DNA of 12,468 nucleotides from NCBI GenBank assembly GCA_012735355.1, contig JAAYHP010000373.1, positions 1-12,468 on the forward strand. The letters run 5' to 3'. Source of the DNA: Lysinibacillus sp. (GTDB lineage: Bacteria > Bacillota > Bacilli > Bacillales_A > Planococcaceae). This document shows, piece by piece, positions 7,126-12,468 of the stretch. Under the pieces are notes generated by a model. The model saw only the letters and a list, made by a program, of their open reading frames with translations. It did no database searches and was not told the DNA's origin. How positions within the stretch are numbered: the stretch's first letter is position 1; each line of letters opens with the position of its first letter. Both the position numbers and the translations under genes were made by a program.

Positions 7126-8724
7126 TTAATCTTCAGTAATCCACGTCCGCAATAATTTTGCAAAGTCTTCTGGCTTTTCTTTTGCCATTTTTTCTAGTTG
7201 CTTGCGACGCAATGTCGACTCTGTTTCTTTTTCTTCATTAATGTCATCCACAAACAACTCTTCTTGTTGCTGGATAACTTCCAATTCTTCTTCCTGTTCT
7301 TTACGTTTCTTTGAACGTAAGATGTAAACTAGGAGGAGAATAATGGCGGCAACTAAAATGCCTCCAGCAACCCAAATCCACCACGGAATGATAGGAGTTT
7401 CTTCTATTAACTCAACATCATTTCCATAGAATGGTTGTACAGAAACAACGATTTTATTTGCAATATCTTCATCCGTTAAATCGCCTGCTGCTTCTTTATC
7501 AATCGATGTGCGGACAATCGTTGCTAAAATTTGTTCAACATCTTGTACAACAGTATCTGAAAGGGAAGTTGGATCATCTGGTACAGGTGGCTCAACCATT
7601 ACTTGAATTCCAATATCACGAATTTTATAAGGGCTTTCTTGAATTACACGGTTGATGCGATTGACATCGTTATTGATTGTCTCTTCTACCCGTTCGTAAT
7701 CCCCATCACCACTTGTGACTTCTTGATAACCAGTAGCATTGTCTGTAGGATCACCCATTTCAGTAGGACCAGTTGCACCACTCATTCCAGAGTAAGTTTC
7801 TGTAATTCGATGGGCACTGATTTCGATACCTTCCATGTTCTCTTCGTCTACTGGTTTAACTAATCTTTCTTCTCTATTTTCTTTCTTAAAATCGATATCC
7901 GTCGTTACAGAAACAACGACTTTATCTTGTCCCATCAACGTTCCGAGCATATTTTGCACTTGACGTTGAAGATCCCGCTCAATCGTTTTCTTTACGTTCA
8001 TTTGACCTTCGACGGAATCAACTGAACCGCTTCCAGATGTAGCTGATTCTAAATCGTAATACTCAGAATATTGATTCGAAATTGTAATATTGTCTGTACT
8101 TAAATTTGGAACACTTTTCGCTACGAGATTATATAACGTTTTAATTTGCTCATCAGAAAACTGGTGTCCTGGTTCTGTATTTAAGACGACAGCTGCTGAT
8201 GCGCTTTGATTTGCAGCATTCGGATTAATAAAAACACCTTGTTCTGGAATGGAAATCATTACATTTGCATCTTTTACACCGTCAATCTTCTTAATAAGAT
8301 TTTCCAGTTCCGTTTCAAGGGCTGCATGTTTAATGACGTTAAATTCATTATCCGTCATACCGAATCCAGCATTTTCAGTAAAGAATGTCGTACTTATACC
8401 ACCAGTTTCTGGGTATCCTTGTGCGGCTAAGGAAACTTTCACTGAATCCACTTGATCTTCTGGTACCAATATATTTGTACCGCCAGGAGCAATTTCATAT
8501 GTAATGCCTTGTGAACTTAATACTTCTGCTATTTCACCCGTTTCTCTAGCTGAAAGTTCGGTGAATAGCGGAACCATTGTCGTTCTAGTTGTAAAATATG
8601 TAATAATAGCCGCAATTGCAATAACCCCAACGAGTGTTCCAATCATTGCACCCTTTTGACTTTTCGTTCGACTGTTCCAAAAACTTGTAGAGTCGGTTTT
8701 CAATTTTTTAAGTCGATCATTCAT
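7126..8724 (-). CDS. fliF: Flagellar MS-ring protein FliF
   Basis: This is a 532-residue protein, the usual size. The first transmembrane helix is at about 28-46. Next come the ring-building YscJ/FliF domain (about 48-225, with FTELSARETGEIAEVL and the IKHAALETELENLI segment) and the second ring-building/beta-collar region (about 245-380). The second transmembrane helix is at about 447-469 (PWWIWVAGGILVAAIILLLV). The cytoplasmic C-terminal tail (about 505-532, ending LRTWITED) binds the FliG N-domain. FliF forms the membrane ring on which the rotor and export gate assemble. The ATG at 8724 follows GGAGG with 7 nt spacing. A small 5-bp hairpin (8742-8755) lies just upstream of that ribosome binding site. 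Confidence 0.98.
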   Translation of the reverse strand: MNDRLKKLKTDSTSFWNSRTKSQKGAMIGTLVGVIAIAAIITYFTTRTTMVPLFTELSARETGEIAEVLSSQGITYEIAPGGTNILVPEDQVDSVKVSLAAQGYPETGGISTTFFTENAGFGMTDNEFNVIKHAALETELENLIKKIDGVKDANVMISIPEQGVFINPNAANQSASAAVVLNTEPGHQFSDEQIKTLYNLVAKSVPNLSTDNITISNQYSEYYDLESATSGSGSVDSVEGQMNVKKTIERDLQRQVQNMLGTLMGQDKVVVSVTTDIDFKKENREERLVKPVDEENMEGIEISAHRITETYSGMSGATGPTEMGDPTDNATGYQEVTSGDGDYERVEETINNDVNRINRVIQESPYKIRDIGIQVMVEPPVPDDPTSLSDTVVQDVEQILATIVRTSIDKEAAGDLTDEDIANKIVVSVQPFYGNDVELIEETPIIPWWIWVAGGILVAAIILLLVYILRSKKRKEQEEELEVIQQQEELFVDDINEEKETESTLRRKQLEKMAKEKPEDFAKLLRTWITED

Positions 8725-8784
8725 TATAAATCCTCCGGTACTAGTGAATACACTAACATTTTATATTCCGTGGGTAACCGTAGA

Positions 8785-9096
8785 TTATACAGTCATTCGC
8801 ATAATTTCTTGATAGGCTTCAATTACTTTATTGCGAACTTCCACAGTAGCATTCAATGTAATGCTAGCTTTTTGGGCAGCAATCATTACTTCGTACAATT
8901 CTACGTTATCACCATTGATTAATTTATTAGTTAAGTGATCAGATTGTACTTGGTAATCATTTACTGTATTGATTGCTTCTTTAAGCGTTTCCGCAAAAGT
9001 TTGCTGTGCTTCAATAGGTGTGTTAAGTTGAGGAGATTTATTAATTTCATTTACACTTTGAGTTGGTAGTGTAATAGATATTGGGTTTATTGCCAC
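8785..9096 (-). CDS. fliE: Flagellar hook-basal body adaptor FliE
   Basis: This is a 103-residue protein with a variable N-terminus. The conserved helical C-terminal region of FliE covers about 40-103: an NDYQVQSDHL helix, then LYEVMIAAQKASITLNATVEVRNKVIEAYQEIMRM. FliE is exported early and joins the MS ring to the FlgB/FlgC proximal rod. Translation starts at GTG 9096, about 10 nt after AGGAGG. The ATG nearer to that Shine-Dalgarno is out of frame and hits a stop at once, so it is not used. The gene lies 26 nt after flgC and 60 nt before fliF, the widest spacing between genes in the upstream half of the operon. Confidence 0.97.
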   Translation of the reverse strand: MAINPISITLPTQSVNEINKSPQLNTPIEAQQTFAETLKEAINTVNDYQVQSDHLTNKLINGDNVELYEVMIAAQKASITLNATVEVRNKVIEAYQEIMRMTV

Positions 9097-9122
9097 GTTA
9101 GTTCATCCTCCTATTCACAGTT

Positions 9123-9578
9123 TTATTTTCCGATTTCCAAAGCTTTTGTTAACATTGCTTTATTTGCATTTAAAACAGTAATATTCGCTTCGTAAGAACG
9201 CGTAGCTGAAATTAAATCAACCATTTCTTTTAATACGTCTACATTTGGCATCTCTACATAGCCATCTTCATTAGCATCAGGATGACTTGGATTATAGACC
9301 AGTTTGAACGGCGTTTCATTATCTTCATTAATTTCGGTTACTTTTACACCATTACCAACCATATCACTTTTTCCCATGGCTTTATTTAGGAAACTTGAAA
9401 ATTTCCCTTCGTTTGCGCTTAGTGTAACTGTTTTGCGACGGTATGGTTCCCATTCGCCATTCACTTGTCTCGCACGAGTCGTATCGACATTGGCAATATT
9501 TGATGAAATAACATCCATTCGAAGGCGTTGCGCCGTTAATGCAGATGTTGTCGTATTAATAGTAGAAAATATCGACAT
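9123..9578 (-). CDS. flgC: Flagellar proximal rod protein FlgC
   Basis: This is a 151-residue rod subunit. The N-terminal axial-protein motif is at about 15-34 (TAQRLRMDVISSNIANVDTT). The FlgC-specific middle motif YNPSHPDANEDGYVEMPNVD is at about 95-114. A C-terminal amphipathic helix (about 117-150, MVDLISATRSYEANI) forms the coiled-coil D0 together with the N-terminus. FlgC is exported by the flagellar type III system and builds the proximal rod with FlgB. The ATG at 9578 lies 9 nt after AGGAGG, which is formed by the last flgB codons (Lys-Gly-Gly-Arg), and the flgB stop is 2 nt upstream. The two genes are therefore likely translated together. Confidence 0.98.
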   Translation of the reverse strand: MSIFSTINTTTSALTAQRLRMDVISSNIANVDTTRARQVNGEWEPYRRKTVTLSANEGKFSSFLNKAMGKSDMVGNGVKVTEINEDNETPFKLVYNPSHPDANEDGYVEMPNVDVLKEMVDLISATRSYEANITVLNANKAMLTKALEIGK

Positions 9579-9580
9579 TG

Positions 9581-9973
9581 TTACCTACCTCCTTTGATGG
9601 CAGTATTTAGCGTATTGAACTTACCATTAATGCGATCGATTAAGGCATTATAGTAGATTTGATTTTTTGCTAACTCAGCTTGTTCCTTGTCCATATCAAC
9701 GCCGTTACCGTTATGTCGATATTGGAAGTTTTCATAACTATAAACACCATGAGTAGGTTGTTTTATTTGGAAATCGTAATGTCTTTCATCCGTTTTATAA
9801 GCACTAATACCTTTTTCCTTTGCTTCTGACAAAAGTTTTTTAAAACTGACATCTTTCGCCTTGTAATTAGGTGTATCGGCATTAGCGATGTTATGTGCTA
9901 TCGTTTTCGTTTTTAAGGACGAATATTTTAGTCCATATTCTAAATGACTAATTGTACCTCCAAACAAGTTCAC
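9581..9973 (-). CDS. flgB: Flagellar proximal rod protein FlgB
   Basis: This is a 130-residue rod subunit and the first gene of the fla/che operon. The axial-protein motif TIAHNIANADTPNYKAKDVSF is at about 24-44, and the FlgB signature NGNGVDMDKE at about 88-97. A C-terminal helix (about 98-125) completes D0. The frame can be extended to a GTG at 9982, but that codon overlaps the GAGGTGA ribosome binding site. The GTG at 9973, 6 nt after AGGTG, gives MNLFGGTISHLEYGL. That matches the N-terminus I recall for Bacillus FlgB (M-x-L-F-x-G-T-I), so it is preferred. FlgB attaches the rod to FliE and the MS ring. The long upstream gap carries the operon's promoter candidates. Confidence 0.96.
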   Translation of the reverse strand: MNLFGGTISHLEYGLKYSSLKTKTIAHNIANADTPNYKAKDVSFKKLLSEAKEKGISAYKTDERHYDFQIKQPTHGVYSYENFQYRHNGNGVDMDKEQAELAKNQIYYNALIDRINGKFNTLNTAIKGGR

Positions 9974-10013
9974 ACCGTTCACCTCGTTTTTTCTATATTA
10001 CAAACATGTGACA

Positions 10014-10028
10014 AATTTTCTGATTTTC
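10014..10028. promoter_or_regulatory. CodY-box-like sequence upstream of flgB
   Basis: The plus strand reads aattttctgattttc. Against the established CodY box AATTTTCWGAAAATT it matches 11 of 15 positions, including the first ten in a row; the mismatches are all in the second half-site. It lies about 40 nt upstream of the flgB start codon and downstream of the SigA promoter candidates listed here. CodY is known to repress the fla/che operon of B. subtilis, so the position makes biological sense. AT-rich DNA gives partial matches by chance, so this remains a candidate. Confidence 0.4.
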
Positions 10029-10064
10029 TTAACACTAGTATTAATTGTAAAGAAAGTAATTCTC

Positions 10065-10087
10065 AGTGTCTATCGTCTTTTGACACT
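10065..10087 (-). promoter_or_regulatory. Inverted repeat enclosing a SigD-like -10 element
   Basis: AGTGTC at 10065-10070 and GACACT at 10082-10087 form a perfect 6-bp inverted repeat around an 11-nt loop. On the minus strand, GACGATAG (plus 10070-10077) matches six of eight positions of the SigD -10 consensus GCCGATAT. No TAAA lies at the proper 14-16 nt distance; the nearest is at 11 nt. A functional SigD promoter is therefore doubtful. B. subtilis does have an accessory SigD promoter upstream of fla/che. On the plus strand the repeat is followed by five Ts and could act as a weak terminator for antisense transcripts. Confidence 0.25.
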
Positions 10088-10125
10088 TTTTAATAGGATT
10101 TACGAACCAATTTTTCGAGATAATT

Positions 10126-10154
10126 TTTTTAAATTGTTCACATTTCGATAACAA
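10126..10154 (-). promoter_or_regulatory. Candidate SigA promoter of the fla/che operon (proximal)
   Basis: On the minus strand, TTGTTA (plus 10149-10154) is followed after exactly 17 nt by TAAAAA (10126-10131). Each hexamer matches four of six consensus positions. Spacing is ideal, but the hexamers are weak and the surroundings are very AT-rich. Confidence 0.3.
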
Positions 10155-10171
10155 ATTTTGCTTAGTCGTAA

Positions 10172-10201
10172 ATTATAGACCTATTTTTTCTACAAACTAA
10201 A
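10172..10201 (-). promoter_or_regulatory. Candidate SigA promoter with perfect TATAAT (distal)
   Basis: The minus strand has a perfect TATAAT (plus 10172-10177). The best -35 partner, TTTAGT at 18 nt (10196-10201), matches only three of six positions, and there is no extended -10 TG. It would give a leader of roughly 190 nt before flgB. It is about as likely as the proximal candidate; only transcript mapping can decide. Confidence 0.35.
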
Positions 10202-10267
10202 ACACGACGTTATCTTTATATTCTTAAAGTACTATATAATTGAATAATAGTTACAATGGATGGGTAA

Positions 10268-10300
10268 TATAAAAAGGTTCCACCAAACGATGAGACCTTC
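10268..10300 (-). terminator. Intrinsic terminator of the hslU-codY transcript
   Basis: On the minus strand, AAGGTCTCATC pairs with GGTGGAACCTT around a GTTT tetraloop (arms at plus 10289-10299 and 10274-10284). The 11-position stem has one C/A mismatch and two G-U pairs, and a U-run follows directly (plus 10271-10275). It lies about 65 nt after the codY stop, as expected for the end of the clp/hsl-codY operon, and separates it from the flagellar operon. The A-rich upstream flank could let it work in both directions. Confidence 0.8.
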
Positions 10301-10364
10301 TTTACTATACTTATTGTCTACAATAACAAACAAATATTTAATTCATAATAATGTTTTGTAAACT

Positions 10365-11144
10365 TTATTTCATTTTTATTTCAGCTAAAGCAGATAAGAA
10401 CTTGTCGTTTAATACTTTAATATATGTTCCTTTCATACCCAATGAGCGAGATTCAATACCACCTGCTGATTCAAGCTTACGTAACGCATTCACAATAACG
10501 GAACGAGTTATTCCTACTCTATCCGCAATTTTAGATGCTACAAGTAAACCTTCATTTCCATCGAGTTCTTCGAAAATATGTTCAATAGCTTCTAATTCAC
10601 TATAGGATAAGGAGTTAATAGCCATTTGTACGACCGCTTTACTGCGAGCTTCTTCTTCAATTTCCTCTGATTTTTCACGTAAGATTTCCATCCCTACTAC
10701 AGTCGCACCATATTCAGCTAAAATTAAATCGTCATCACCAAAAGGTTCTTCTAAACGCCCTAAAATTAATGTACCTAGGCGTTCCCCACCACCGATGATT
10801 GGAACAATTGTCGTTAAACCATTTATAAATAGATCTCGGTTTTCGATTGGGAAAATTGTATGTTCACTATCGATATCAAGGTTTGAAGAGGTTTCAGTTA
10901 TTTCAAATAATCCCTTTGTATAATCCTCTGGGAATTGACGTTCTTCCAACATTTTTTTCAAACGTTCATTTTCAATTTTTTGGTGAATGGAAGTGCCTAA
11001 TAATTTCCCTTTGCGGCTAACGATGAATACATTACTGTCAATGATATCGCCTAAAGTATCCGCCATTTCTTTAAAGTTAACAGGTTTACCCGCCGTCGCC
11101 TGTAGCATTGCGTTTATTTTTCGTGTTTTTGATAATAAATTCAT
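10365..11144 (-). CDS. codY: GTP-sensing global transcriptional repressor CodY
   Basis: This is a 259-residue protein, identical in length to B. subtilis CodY. The N-terminal GAF domain (about 1-155) senses isoleucine, leucine and valine. The known ligand-pocket positions are present as Arg61, Phe71, Pro72, Thr96 and Phe98; position 100 is Ile where B. subtilis has Val. A helical linker precedes the C-terminal winged helix-turn-helix (about 180-259), with recognition region [22 protein letters not shown] at 203-223. Ser215, a phosphorylation site reported in Bacillus CodY, is conserved. Together with GTP, CodY represses stationary-phase, amino-acid and motility genes in rich conditions. The ATG at 11144 follows AGGAGG with 8 nt spacing. 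The gene follows hslU by 78 nt, as in the codV-clpQ-clpY-codY operon. Confidence 0.99.
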   Translation of the reverse strand: MNLLSKTRKINAMLQATAGKPVNFKEMADTLGDIIDSNVFIVSRKGKLLGTSIHQKIENERLKKMLEERQFPEDYTKGLFEITETSSNLDIDSEHTIFPIENRDLFINGLTTIVPIIGGGERLGTLILGRLEEPFGDDDLILAEYGATVVGMEILREKSEEIEEEARSKAVVQMAINSLSYSELEAIEHIFEELDGNEGLLVASKIADRVGITRSVIVNALRKLESAGGIESRSLGMKGTYIKVLNDKFLSALAEIKMK

Positions 11145-11173
11145 TTTAAAAGCCTCCTAAGGGTCATATTCTC

Positions 11174-11202
11174 TTATTATTCTAAATAATTTTTCAATTC
11201 AA
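11174..11202 (-). promoter_or_regulatory. Possible weak promoter with palindrome upstream of codY
   Basis: Within the hslU-codY gap, the minus strand has TTGAAT (plus 11197-11202), then 17 nt, then TAATAA (11174-11179). A 15-nt palindrome, ATTATTTAGAATAAT (11176-11190), has perfect 6-nt arms around TAG and overlaps the -10. It matches the CodY box at 10 of 15 positions, including the central A-G-A-A. This could be a private, autoregulated codY promoter, but the hexamers are poor and the region is AT-rich. Confidence 0.22.
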
Positions 11203-11222
11203 TGTTAGTAATGTTGTATGAA

Positions 11223-12468
11223 TTATAGGATAAATTGTGACAAATCTTTGTTCTTCGAAATTTCACCGAGCTTTTGATCAACGTAAGATCTAGTAATTTG
11301 CACATGCGTCGGTGCAATCTCTGGCGCTTCATAGGATAATTCTTCAAGCAACCGTTCCATAATTGTGTGTAACCTTCTCGCTCCGATATTATCCGTCTCT
11401 TGATTCACTTCAATTGCAATTTCAGCAATACGTTCAATCGCATCATCTGTGAAGTCTATAGAAACTCCTTCCGTCTCGAGCAACGCCTTATATTGCAAAA
11501 TGAGGGATTGATCTGGTTCTTTTAAAATACGAACAAAATCATCTTTCGTTAACTTATCTAGCTCAACTCGAATAGGGAAACGTCCTTGCAATTCCGGTAT
11601 TAAATCGCTTGGTTTTGACATATGGAAAGCTCCGGCAGCAATAAATAGCATGTAATCTGTTTTAACCGGACCATATTTTGTCGTTACAGTAGAGCCTTCA
11701 ACAATCGGTAAAATATCTCTTTGTACACCTTCACGAGATACATCTGCAGAATGTTGACCTCTGCTTGCAATTTTGTCGATTTCGTCAATAAATATAATTC
11801 CCGATTGTTCAGCACGGTTAATTGCCTCTTGTGCCAATTCATCAGAGTCTATTAGTTTATTGGCTTCCTCAATGGTCAAAACGCGACGGGCATCTTTGAC
11901 TTTCATACGACGCTTCTTCGTTTTTTTAGGAACTAGACTAGATATCATATCTTGCATACCACTGGAACCCATCTCAGGCATTCCCGGTATCATCATATCT
12001 AAAAATGCCGAATTTTGTTCCGTCACTTCTACCGTTACCCATTCTTCTTCAAGTTTACCCGCTAATAAATCTTCTTTTACTTTAGAGCGTTTTGAACGAA
12101 TTTCAGCTTCTTCATTTTCATCCGTCGTTTGGCTATCTGTTTTTGTACCTCCAAAGAGCATTTCAAAAGGGTTTTGCGCCATTTTAGCTTTCATTTTCGA
12201 TGGTACAAGGAGTTTAACTAAAGCTTCATTCGCTTGTTGTTCCGCTTGATCTTTTACCTTTTCCATCATTTCTTCTTTAACAAGCCTTTTAGAAGCTTCG
12301 ACAAGATCGCGGACCATCGATTCCACATCTCTACCAACATAACCTACTTCTGTAAATTTCGTTGCCTCTACTTTTATAAAAGGTGCATTAGTTAATTTTG
12401 CAATTCTACGGGCAATTTCAGTTTTCCCAACTCCAGTAGGTCCAATCATTAATATTTTTTTTGGTTTA
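11223..12468 (-). CDS. hslU: ATP-dependent protease ATPase subunit HslU (ClpY), N-terminus missing
   Basis: The frame runs from the stop at 11223 to the right edge, about 414 residues. The first residues in the window are KPKKILM, so the apparent Met at 12449 is internal (just before Walker A), not the start. An estimated 50-60 N-terminal residues are missing. Visible features, numbered from that Met, are Walker A GPTGVGKT (3-10), the pore loop GYVGRD (36-41), a long intermediate domain (about 55-205, acidic and methionine-rich), Walker [10 protein letters not shown] (217-225), the arginine finger region ELQGRF (286-291), sensor 2 GARRL (356-360), and the C-terminal SQFIL tail that docks into HslV. 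HslU unfolds substrates for the HslV/ClpQ peptidase. Its position before codY matches the Bacillus codV-clpQ-clpY-codY operon. Confidence 0.98.
   Translation of the reverse strand, partial: KPKKILMIGPTGVGKTEIARRIAKLTNAPFIKVEATKFTEVGYVGRDVESMVRDLVEASKRLVKEEMMEKVKDQAEQQANEALVKLLVPSKMKAKMAQNPFEMLFGGTKTDSQTTDENEEAEIRSKRSKVKEDLLAGKLEEEWVTVEVTEQNSAFLDMMIPGMPEMGSSGMQDMISSLVPKKTKKRRMKVKDARRVLTIEEANKLIDSDELAQEAINRAEQSGIIFIDEIDKIASRGQHSADVSREGVQRDILPIVEGSTVTTKYGPVKTDYMLFIAAGAFHMSKPSDLIPELQGRFPIRVELDKLTKDDFVRILKEPDQSLILQYKALLETEGVSIDFTDDAIERIAEIAIEVNQETDNIGARRLHTIMERLLEELSYEAPEIAPTHVQITRSYVDQKLGEISKNKDLSQFIL

Larger units (their letters stand above)
9974..10364. other. 391-nt intergenic region between codY and flgB
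   Basis: This stretch is strongly AT-rich and holds no gene that I can support. On the codY side it carries the codY terminator (about 10268-10300). On the flgB side it carries SigA-like promoter candidates, a SigD-like -10 inside an inverted repeat, and a CodY-box-like sequence, each listed separately. If transcription starts near one of the candidates, the flgB leader would be roughly 100-200 nt long. Confidence 0.8.

Noticed and set aside
8742..8755. 5-bp hairpin with AATA loop just upstream of the fliF ribosome binding site.
   Set aside because: The stem is short and AT-rich, so it would be barely stable, and such repeats occur by chance in this base composition.
11773..12249. Plus-strand open frame of 158 codons opposite hslU.
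   Set aside because: It is antisense to the HslU intermediate domain, has serine-rich shadow composition and no recognisable family.
12455..12462. Run of eight A residues (minus strand) in hslU as a possible slippage site.
   Set aside because: It encodes the normal PKKIL segment before Walker A and the frame is intact. AT-rich genomes have many such runs.
12450..12468. The hslU frame could be annotated as starting at the Met at 12449.
   Set aside because: The bases beyond it continue the same frame (KPKKIL), and Walker A begins two residues later. Known HslU proteins have about 50-60 residues before this point, so the gene is cut by the window edge.
1..12468. Search for CRISPR arrays, IS elements, tRNA/rRNA genes, phage or defence genes.
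   Set aside because: No direct-repeat array, transposase, RNA gene or defence-like protein is visible. The window is a contiguous, intact housekeeping and flagellar cluster.

Overview
This window is AT-rich, and every gene in it lies on the minus strand. It comes from a Gram-positive Bacillales bacterium (Bacillaceae or Planococcaceae type). The evidence is the gene order hslU - codY - flgB - flgC - fliE - fliF - fliG - fliH - fliI - fliJ - ylxF/motE-like - fliK - flgD - small flagellar-operon protein - flgE, which is the start of the Bacillus fla/che operon attached to the clp/hsl-codY operon. The proteins also look like Bacillus homologues: CodY is 259 residues, and the genes carry strong AGGAGG-type ribosome binding sites. 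The genus cannot be fixed from sequence alone.

Layout, following transcription from the right edge to the left. (1) 12468-11223: most of hslU (clpY), the AAA+ unfoldase of the HslUV protease, with its N-terminus beyond the window. (2) 11144-10365: codY, the GTP and branched-chain-amino-acid sensing repressor, followed by a convincing intrinsic terminator at about 10300-10268. (3) 10364-9974: a 391-nt AT-rich gap that must hold the fla/che promoter(s). It contains a perfect TATAAT, a second SigA-like pair, a SigD-like -10 inside an inverted repeat, and a CodY-box-like sequence. (4) 9973-8785: flgB, flgC and fliE (proximal rod and MS-ring/rod adaptor). (5) 8724-6094: fliF and fliG (MS ring and rotor switch). 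(6) 6110-3543: fliH, fliI and fliJ (cytoplasmic ATPase complex of the flagellar type III export apparatus). (7) 3538-2921: a single-pass membrane protein with a coiled coil and an MgtE-N-like tail (YlxF/MotE-like). (8) 2899-915: fliK and flgD (hook-length control and hook cap). (9) 901-530: a small protein of the TIGR02530 flagellar-operon family, of unknown function. (10) 446-1: the N-terminal third or so of the hook protein flgE, running off the left edge.

The flagellar genes are packed with gaps of 1-60 nt or short overlaps, so they almost certainly form one long transcript whose products build the flagellum roughly from the membrane outward. Several ribosome binding sites are encoded inside the last codons of the preceding gene, as at flgB/flgC and fliK/flgD, which suggests translational coupling. 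Four start sites (flgB, fliK, ylxF, and the small gene before flgE) are better placed downstream of the longest possible ORF start, because the longer versions overlap or ignore the Shine-Dalgarno sequence. The fliH start is ambiguous.

I do not see a radically new system here: the genes are a conserved housekeeping cluster. The points worth a second look are the uncharacterised TIGR02530 protein, an apparent internal duplication in FlgD, the CodY-box-like site between codY and the flagellar operon, an intra-operon hairpin just before flgE, and the MotE-like protein embedded in the export/hook genes.
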